Shown here: positions 42,870-47,466 of the stretch, one piece after another
How the letters are laid out: each line of letters opens with the position of its first letter
Numbering within the stretch: the first letter of the stretch is position 1
Assembly: GCA_002304855.1 (NCBI GenBank)
Contig: DBPJ01000014.1
Location: 1 to 47,466, forward strand
Source: Caryophanales bacterium UBA1423
GTDB taxonomy: Bacteria; Bacillota_I; Bacilli_A; RF39; UBA660
Reading direction: 5' to 3'
Length of the DNA: 47,466 bases
Program-made: the position numbers and the translations under genes
The notes under the pieces: model-generated
Databases searched by the model: none
Seen by the model: only the letters and a program-made list of their open reading frames with translations
Told to the model about the DNA's origin: nothing

Positions 42870-43592
42870 ATGAACTATATTGTCACCATCAATCAATTTG
42901 AAGGTCCACTAGATTTATTATTACATTTAATTAAAGAAGCCCAAATTGATATTTATGATATTTCAATTGAAGATATAACTAAACAGTATTTAGATTATAT
43001 TAGAGCCATGGAACAATTGAATCTATCGATTGCTTCTGAATATCTAGTTATGGCTGCTGATTTAATTGAAATGAAATCAAGATCATTACTTCCTAATAAA
43101 AATGAAGCAACCGAAGATGAATATGAAGAAGATCCAAGAGAAGCTTTAATAAAAAAACTATTAGCATATAAAAAATATAAAGAAGTATCTAGTGAGTTTA
43201 AAAAGTTAGAAGAAAATAGGCAACAAATATATACTAAATTATCTTCCTTAAATCAGTATATTAAAGGTAATGTTTTACCTACTAATGAAATGGGAATATC
43301 TGTTTTATTAGAAGCTTTTGAACGTTTCCTTGAACGTCAAAGGCTAGCTAAACCATTAAAGACTAAAGTTACTAAAAAAGAAATCAGTATTGATGATCGT
43401 TGTCGTCATATTAAAAAAATTTTAATGCTGAAAAAGGAAGTACCATTTTCATCATTATTTGATATAATAAGTAAAGATTATGTGATTGTTACCTTTTTAG
43501 CAATTTTAGAAATGGCCCAAAAACGAGAATTAATTATTATTCAACATAAACATTTTGATGATATTATCTTAAAGTTAAGAGGAAGTGAATAA
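42870..43592 (+). CDS. scpA: Segregation and condensation protein A
   Basis: 240 aa kleisin that bridges SMC heads in chromosome condensation. N-terminal FEGPLDLLLHLIKEAQIDIYDI, then the conserved YLVMAADLIEMKSRSLLP, then a C-terminal winged helix. RBS GGATGTG. It pairs with scpB, whose ATG is 1 base after its stop. Confidence 0.95.
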   Translation: MNYIVTINQFEGPLDLLLHLIKEAQIDIYDISIEDITKQYLDYIRAMEQLNLSIASEYLVMAADLIEMKSRSLLPNKNEATEDEYEEDPREALIKKLLAYKKYKEVSSEFKKLEENRQQIYTKLSSLNQYIKGNVLPTNEMGISVLLEAFERFLERQRLAKPLKTKVTKKEISIDDRCRHIKKILMLKKEVPFSSLFDIISKDYVIVTFLAILEMAQKRELIIIQHKHFDDIILKLRGSE

Positions 43593-43593
43593 G

Positions 43594-44163
43594 ATGAGCA
43601 AATTAGCTGTTTTAGAAGGACTACTATTTGTTGTTGGTGAAGATGGTTTAACTTTAGACCAATTATCACAAATTCTAGAAATAAATGCTGAAGAAGCAAA
43701 AGCCTTATTACAGACTCTAAAACAATCATACGATGATGAAAATAGGGGCATAACGATTAACTTTTTAGGTAATACCTTTAAATTGACTACTAAACAAGAA
43801 CATAAAGATTATTATCAAAAATTAATTGAAAATCCAACTACACATACTCTAAGTCAATCAGCTCTTGAAACTTTGGCTATTATCGCGTATAATGAACCTA
43901 TTACCAGAGTGGCGATTGATGACATTAGAGGTGTCAGTAGTAGCCAAATGGTTAGAAAATTGGTTGCTAAAGGGTTTATCAAGGAAGTAGGTCGTTCAGA
44001 TTTGCCAGGTAGACCAATTCTATATAAGACTACTGATGAATTTTTAGATTATTTTGGTTTAGCTAGTAAAGATGAATTGCCACCAATTGATGAATTAATG
44101 GCTAAAGATGAAGAGGAAGATACTGAATTAGATCTCTTTCATTCCAATTATAAAGAAGTCTAA
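43594..44163 (+). CDS. scpB: Segregation and condensation protein B
   Basis: 189 aa winged-helix partner of ScpA. Conserved SALETLAIIAYNEPITR, IRGVSSSQMVRKL and DLPGRPILYKTTDEFLDYFG. ATG 43594 is preferred to GTG 43585 because AGAGGAAG lies upstream at a good distance. Acidic C-terminal tail. tRNA-Leu follows 9 bases after the stop. Confidence 0.95.
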   Translation: MSKLAVLEGLLFVVGEDGLTLDQLSQILEINAEEAKALLQTLKQSYDDENRGITINFLGNTFKLTTKQEHKDYYQKLIENPTTHTLSQSALETLAIIAYNEPITRVAIDDIRGVSSSQMVRKLVAKGFIKEVGRSDLPGRPILYKTTDEFLDYFGLASKDELPPIDELMAKDEEEDTELDLFHSNYKEV

Positions 44164-44172
44164 TTCTTTTAC

Positions 44173-44260
44173 GCCAGTGTGGTGGAATTGGTAGACGCAC
44201 CGGACTCAAAATCCGGCGGGCCTAAAACTCATGGGGGTTCGAGTCCCCCCACTGGCACCA
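44173..44260 (+). tRNA. tRNA-Leu (anticodon CAA)
   Basis: Acceptor GCCAGTG pairs with CACTGGC. Anticodon loop CTCAAAA between CCGGA and TCCGG gives CAA (reads TTG). The long variable arm typical of class II tRNA and an encoded CCA end are present. Confidence 0.97.
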
Positions 44261-44262
44261 AT

Positions 44263-44338
44263 GCTGACTTAGCTCAACCGGTAGAGCAGCTGAATCGTAA
44301 TCAGTTGGTTGGGGGTTCAAGTCCTCTAGTCAGCACCA
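44263..44338 (+). tRNA. tRNA-Thr (anticodon CGT)
   Basis: Acceptor GCTGACT pairs with AGTCAGC. Anticodon loop ATCGTAA between GCTGA and TCAGT gives CGT (reads ACG). D-arm GCTC/GAGC, T-arm with GGTTCAAGTCC, encoded CCA. It starts 2 bases after tRNA-Leu. Confidence 0.97.
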
Positions 44339-44352
44339 GATATGCTAATAAC

Positions 44353-44393
44353 AAATAGATTGTAACTTGACATGGTGCAATCTATTTTTTTAT
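44353..44393 (+). terminator. Terminator after the tRNA genes
   Basis: 10-bp arms AAATAGATTG (44353-44362) and CAATCTATTT (44378-44387), T-run. Confidence 0.75.
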
Positions 44394-44419
44394 TTATATG
44401 TAAAGTCCAGCTTTTTAAA

Positions 44420-44652
44420 ATTCAGAATATGATAATGCTATAGACTTTTTAGAAGAAAAATTACCATTATTGGATTAAATGATAGAGAAATTCATACAAT
44501 AAAATTAATATTAATCCAAAACCTAATTCTTTACTAAGACTAGCTATTCATATTAAAAAAGTTAATGCTAAAGATCAATAAAAGAACAACTATTAAAAAA
44601 ATTTAAACGAAAAGGTTTTATAGCAGTTGAGTGGGGCGAAGTTATTCATTAA
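44420..44652 (+). pseudogene. Heavily decayed gene of unknown family
   Basis: Protein-like pieces in different frames in order: EYDNAIDFLEEKLPLL, then GLNDREIHTIK, then NPKPNSLLRLAIHIKKVNAKD, then KEQLLKKFKRKGFIAVEWG, ending EVIH and TAA at 44650-44652. At least three frameshifts separate them. Family not recognised. Bases 44394-44419 and 44691-44756 show nothing but AT-rich spacer and a TATAAT. Confidence 0.6.
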
Positions 44653-44654
44653 TA

Positions 44655-44690
44655 TCAAAAAGGTTATGTTTTTGACATAACCTTTTTGAT
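44655..44690 (+). terminator. Strong terminator after the decayed gene
   Basis: 12-bp arms (44657-44668 and 44676-44687), 7-base loop, T-run. Still perfect although the gene before it is broken. Confidence 0.85.
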
Positions 44691-44774
44691 TGTCCCTAGT
44701 AACTAGACTATCGGGTTATTTTATTATATAATATAATTGAGGGGGGATATATTATAGAGAAGGGAGCATTTAGG

Positions 44775-45182
44775 TTGACTCCTAAAAAGATAACTGTTTT
44801 AGGATCTTTTAGGAGACACTATAATGAAATCTCCGAAGATATCAAAACTTTTAATGACCTAGGTATTGAAGTTTTATCACCTAAGATATCAAAAATAATT
44901 AATCCTGGTGAAGAATTTGCCATTTTAAAAAGTGATAAAGGTTCACCTAAAGAGTTAGAAGATCGTCATTTATCCCAAATATTATTATCAGATTGTGTAT
45001 ATGTCTGTAACCCAGAAGGTTATATTGGTATCACCGTAGCTTTTGAAATTGGTTATGCACTATCTCAACAAATCCCAATATTATTTAAAGTAAAACCCCA
45101 AGATTTTACAATGAGCTTATACTGTGATGGAACTTATACCCCTCAAGATGTTGCTAGTTTTAGCAAAGTACTTAAAAGATAA
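44775..45182 (+). CDS. Nucleoside 2-deoxyribosyltransferase-like protein
   Basis: 135 aa. Pattern TVLGSFRRHYNEI at the N-terminus, and SDCVYVCNPEGYIGITVAFEIGYA near 80-103, with the Glu of the deoxyribosyltransferase/LOG-like Rossmann family. Such enzymes swap or cleave the base of deoxynucleosides. Start TTG 44775; AGAAGGGAG lies about 8 bases before. First of four nucleotide-linked genes. Confidence 0.7.
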   Translation: MTPKKITVLGSFRRHYNEISEDIKTFNDLGIEVLSPKISKIINPGEEFAILKSDKGSPKELEDRHLSQILLSDCVYVCNPEGYIGITVAFEIGYALSQQIPILFKVKPQDFTMSLYCDGTYTPQDVASFSKVLKR

Positions 45183-45210
45183 TATATTGATTTGAAAGTA
45201 GGATTGTTTT

Positions 45211-45570
45211 ATGAACAAACAAGTATTGCTATTGTCTAAATTAAGTAACAAATCATCAATTAGTGAATTACAAAAATATATAGAAGCGATAAATCAAATT
45301 AGAGGTTTTGATGATGAGGACGTTGAAGATAAATTTCATTTGTTAGTTGAAGAAATTGGTGAATTAGCTAAAGCTATTAGAAAAGAAATAGGATTAAAGA
45401 TTGACATTAGCAAATCAGCTAATTATAATATGATTTCTGAAGAGTTAGCAGATATCTTATCATATATATTGGATATTGCTAATAAATGTAATGTCGATTT
45501 ATTCAATGCTTTTAAAGAGAAGGAAAAGCGTAATATCGAACGTTTTTGGGAAAAGAATCAAGTTAATTAA
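45211..45570 (+). CDS. MazG-like nucleoside triphosphate pyrophosphohydrolase
   Basis: 119 aa single MazG fold. Metal motif EEIGELAKAIRKE followed by SEELADILSYILDIA (EExxE-x12-28-ExxD). Hydrolyses NTP or dNTP to NMP and PPi, usually to remove unusual nucleotides or adjust pools. It may act with the flanking deoxyribosyltransferase and HD protein. Confidence 0.88.
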   Translation: MNKQVLLLSKLSNKSSISELQKYIEAINQIRGFDDEDVEDKFHLLVEEIGELAKAIRKEIGLKIDISKSANYNMISEELADILSYILDIANKCNVDLFNAFKEKEKRNIERFWEKNQVN

Positions 45571-45581
45571 AGAGGTGGATT

Positions 45582-46649
45582 ATGACCTACATTGAAAGGC
45601 ACGAAAATGAAGAATTAAAAATTTATTTTAAAATACTTTGTGACGATGATTATCCATCATTTATCGAAGATTATATTAATACTAACTCAATGCAAAGATT
45701 AAAGGGTATTGGTATGTTTTGTGGTGCAGATTATCAAAAATTACCAGCCCTCAATATTAAATATTGGTATTCTAGATTAGACCATAGTATTGCCTGTGCT
45801 TTAATGGTATGGCATTTAACACATAGTAGAAAGCAAACTTTAGCAGCTTTATTTCATGATTTAGGAACTCCAGCTTTTAGTCATTCGATTGATTTTATGT
45901 TAGGGGATACGTTTATTCAAGAAAGTGCTGAGCGTAATGTAAAAGAAGTTTTAAATAATGCGACTGATATTAAATTATTATTATGGCGTGATAATATTGC
46001 TCTCGATGATGTCAATGATGTTTCCAAATATACAATTGGTGAAAATGCTAAACCAAAATTATGTACTGATCGTTTAGATGGAATATTGATAACCGGTCTA
46101 TTATGGGGACAATTTTGGACGATTGATGATATTAAAGAAATATATTCAAATCTTGCTATCGATATTAATGAAGAAGGTGAATTAGAAATAGCTTTTAGTG
46201 ACTTATCTATTGCTGAGAAATTTTATGAAGGGGCTTATAAATATAGCATTTTACTTCAACAAAATGAAGATAAACTAAGTAGACAATTATTAGGTGATAT
46301 TGCTAAAAAAGCTATTAATAGTAAACTACTTACTATTGATGATTTATATTGCTTGTCAGAAAAAGAGGTAATTAAATTAATTGAGCAAAGTGATAATCTC
46401 GAATTAATTGAAATGTGGAATGCTTTTAAAGATACTACTTGTATCTATCGAAGTGATGCTGAAGTAGAAGATAAATATTGTATTTGTTTTGGCGGAAAAA
46501 AAAGATATGTTAATCCTTTATGTAGTATTAATGATGAAGTAGATCGTATTACTAATCTTTCAAGTAAAGCTAAAGAATTATTAGATCAATATATAGATTT
46601 TAAAGATTCACCATATGCATATATCAATTGTAAAAGATATAAGTTGTAA
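45582..46649 (+). CDS. HD-domain phosphohydrolase (dNTPase-like)
   Basis: 355 aa. HD ligands: SRLDHSIACAL (His), ALFHDLGTPAFSHSID (His-Asp), and CTDRLDGI (Asp). MQRLKGIGMF near the N-terminus resembles the dGTPase/SAMHD-type QRLRxIxQxG pattern, and TPAFSHS matches the family GHxPFSH region. Likely hydrolyses dNTPs or related nucleotides. It starts 11 bases after the MazG gene with AGAGGTGG. Confidence 0.82.
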   Translation: MTYIERHENEELKIYFKILCDDDYPSFIEDYINTNSMQRLKGIGMFCGADYQKLPALNIKYWYSRLDHSIACALMVWHLTHSRKQTLAALFHDLGTPAFSHSIDFMLGDTFIQESAERNVKEVLNNATDIKLLLWRDNIALDDVNDVSKYTIGENAKPKLCTDRLDGILITGLLWGQFWTIDDIKEIYSNLAIDINEEGELEIAFSDLSIAEKFYEGAYKYSILLQQNEDKLSRQLLGDIAKKAINSKLLTIDDLYCLSEKEVIKLIEQSDNLELIEMWNAFKDTTCIYRSDAEVEDKYCICFGGKKRYVNPLCSINDEVDRITNLSSKAKELLDQYIDFKDSPYAYINCKRYKL

Positions 46650-46707
46650 ATATTTTTTAATTATAATATAATAAAAGACAAGTGAAGCTGTTAGGTGGTA
46701 GGAAGAT

Positions 46708-47283
46708 ATGAAGATTTATTTTGATTTGGATGATGTTGGTAATGAATTTTGGAAAAAATTGTTTGCCATCTATAATGAAGAAAATAATGACAATTGCAAT
46801 TACTTAGAATGTGAAATTCATTTAATTGAAGAGTTAGATGGAATTAAAGCTGACAAAAAATATTTTCGGAAATTACTTGCCCGCAAAGGTTTATTTATGG
46901 ATTTGGAACCTATTCCTGGTTATGTTGAACTTATAAAAAGATTGATAGCTGAGGGTTATGAAGTAAGAATTTTGACCTTTCCACAATGGCATAGTAAGCA
47001 TTGCATGAATGAAAAGGTAGCATGGATTAAAAAACATCTTCCGTTCTTTGATCTCAATAATATTATCTTTACTAAATTAAAAGGCGATGTTAGTGGTCCA
47101 AATAAAATATTGATAGATGATAATCCATTTAATTTACAAGATTGGGAAGATAATGGTGGTATAGGAATAGGTTTTGGTAAAATTAAATATACTCAAAAAT
47201 GGCCTGGTTATAAAGTCGATAATTTTGATGATTTATATGCCTTAATTAAACAAATAGAAAGAGAAAAATTAGGAGGAAAATAG
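46708..47283 (+). CDS. 5'(3')-deoxyribonucleotidase-like HAD protein (NT5C family)
   Basis: 191 aa HAD phosphatase. Motif I FDLDDV (both Asp), motif II in RILTFP (Thr), motif III Lys in FTKLKGD, motif IV LIDDNPFN. The arrangement IPGYVELIKRLIAEGYEVRILT is typical of the NT5C family, which dephosphorylates deoxynucleoside monophosphates. Last of the four-gene cluster; RBS GGTAGG-like. Confidence 0.82.
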   Translation: MKIYFDLDDVGNEFWKKLFAIYNEENNDNCNYLECEIHLIEELDGIKADKKYFRKLLARKGLFMDLEPIPGYVELIKRLIAEGYEVRILTFPQWHSKHCMNEKVAWIKKHLPFFDLNNIIFTKLKGDVSGPNKILIDDNPFNLQDWEDNGGIGIGFGKIKYTQKWPGYKVDNFDDLYALIKQIEREKLGGK

Positions 47284-47308
47284 GACTTATGTAAGTTCTT
47301 TTTTTTAT
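47282..47308 (+). terminator. Terminator of the nucleotide cluster
   Basis: AGGACTTA/TAAGTTCT stem (one G-T pair) and an 8-base or longer T-run. Confidence 0.75.
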
Positions 47309-47356
47309 GCCTTTTCATATACTTATAATGAATAAAATACTAAAGGAGGACTAACT

Positions 47357-47466
47357 ATGGAAACGCTTAAAGTTTCATCTAAATCTAATCCTAATTCAGT
47401 GGCTGGGGCATTAGCTAATGTATTTCGTGAGAAAGGGGTTGTTGAAATCCAAGCTATCGGTGCAGG
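47357..47466 (+). CDS. spoVS: Stage V sporulation protein S (partial, runs off the window)
   Basis: The first 36 residues are visible: METLKVSSKSNPNSVAGAL, then ANVFREKGVVEIQAIGAG. This is the highly conserved N-terminus of SpoVS, a small Alba-like protein needed for spore coat and core development. AAAGGAGG RBS (47342-47349). Confidence 0.95.
   Translation, partial: METLKVSSKSNPNSVAGALANVFREKGVVEIQAIGA

Noticed and set aside
1-47466. CRISPR array or insertion sequence
   Set aside because: No regularly spaced repeats, no transposase-like reading frame and no IS-type terminal repeats were seen.

Overview
The window is chromosomal DNA of a very AT-rich, spore-forming relative of the Bacilli. 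Evidence in the sequence: a Bacillus-type RNase P RNA, GpsB, RecU, RNase Y and RNase J, a SufCDSU/SufB system with SufU, YlxM with FtsY and Ffh, and many sporulation genes (dacF, spoIIAA, sigF, spoVAC, spoVAD, spoVAE, spoVS, CotD-like and YjcZ-like proteins). TGA is used as a stop codon and TGG as Trp, so this is not a Mycoplasma-type code. Low GC, short intergenic regions, short proteins (SufD, RodZ, FtsY) and several freshly broken genes fit the uncultured gut Bacilli with reduced genomes (RF39-like). That placement is inference.

Layout. 1-9331: a lone pilin-like gene, cca-dnaD-nth facing pbp1A-recU, a small ORF plus holin-like gene behind a Spo0A-box promoter, gpsB, rnpB, rodZ and pgsA. 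9504-17450: recA, rny, a broken HD-domain gene, rnj (opposite strand, with a possible leader peptide and attenuator), then ftsY-ylxM-ffh. 17538-23725: sporulation and accessory genes: CotD-like coat protein and a decayed second copy, a DUF2779 nuclease, rpoZ, recX, prsA, two YjcZ-like micro-proteins with a SigK-like promoter, DUF1653, and a phage-type gene broken by one stop. 23746-30388: a HIT protein and sufC-sufD-sufS-sufU, then two unknown genes that share a motif, then sufB. 30446-36810: CapA-like protein, amidase, diguanylate cyclase, SSB, unknowns, two divergent XRE regulators, and a VanY carboxypeptidase. 36943-42478: the sporulation core dacF - unknown surface protein - spoIIAA - sigF - spoVAC - spoVAD - spoVAE. 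42488-44338: RNHCP protein, scpA-scpB, tRNA-Leu and tRNA-Thr. 44420-47283: gene debris, then four nucleotide-metabolism genes. The window ends inside spoVS.

The most striking observation is in the sporulation core. In B. subtilis the order is spoIIAA-spoIIAB-sigF. Here spoIIAB, encoding the anti-sigma factor and kinase, is absent, with only 10 bases between spoIIAA and sigF. The SpoIIAA protein also has Ala at position 58, where SpoIIAB normally phosphorylates a Ser. Both halves of the phosphorylation switch are therefore missing at this locus, although a perfect Spo0A box lies upstream. A 15-base copy of the same box, at the same distance from a TATAAT, lies before the holin-like gene, which suggests that gene is part of the sporulation programme.

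Other points of interest are the two motif-sharing genes inside the suf cluster, interleaved inverted repeats across the vanY promoter, a leader ORF overlapping a terminator before rnj, and several genes caught during decay.
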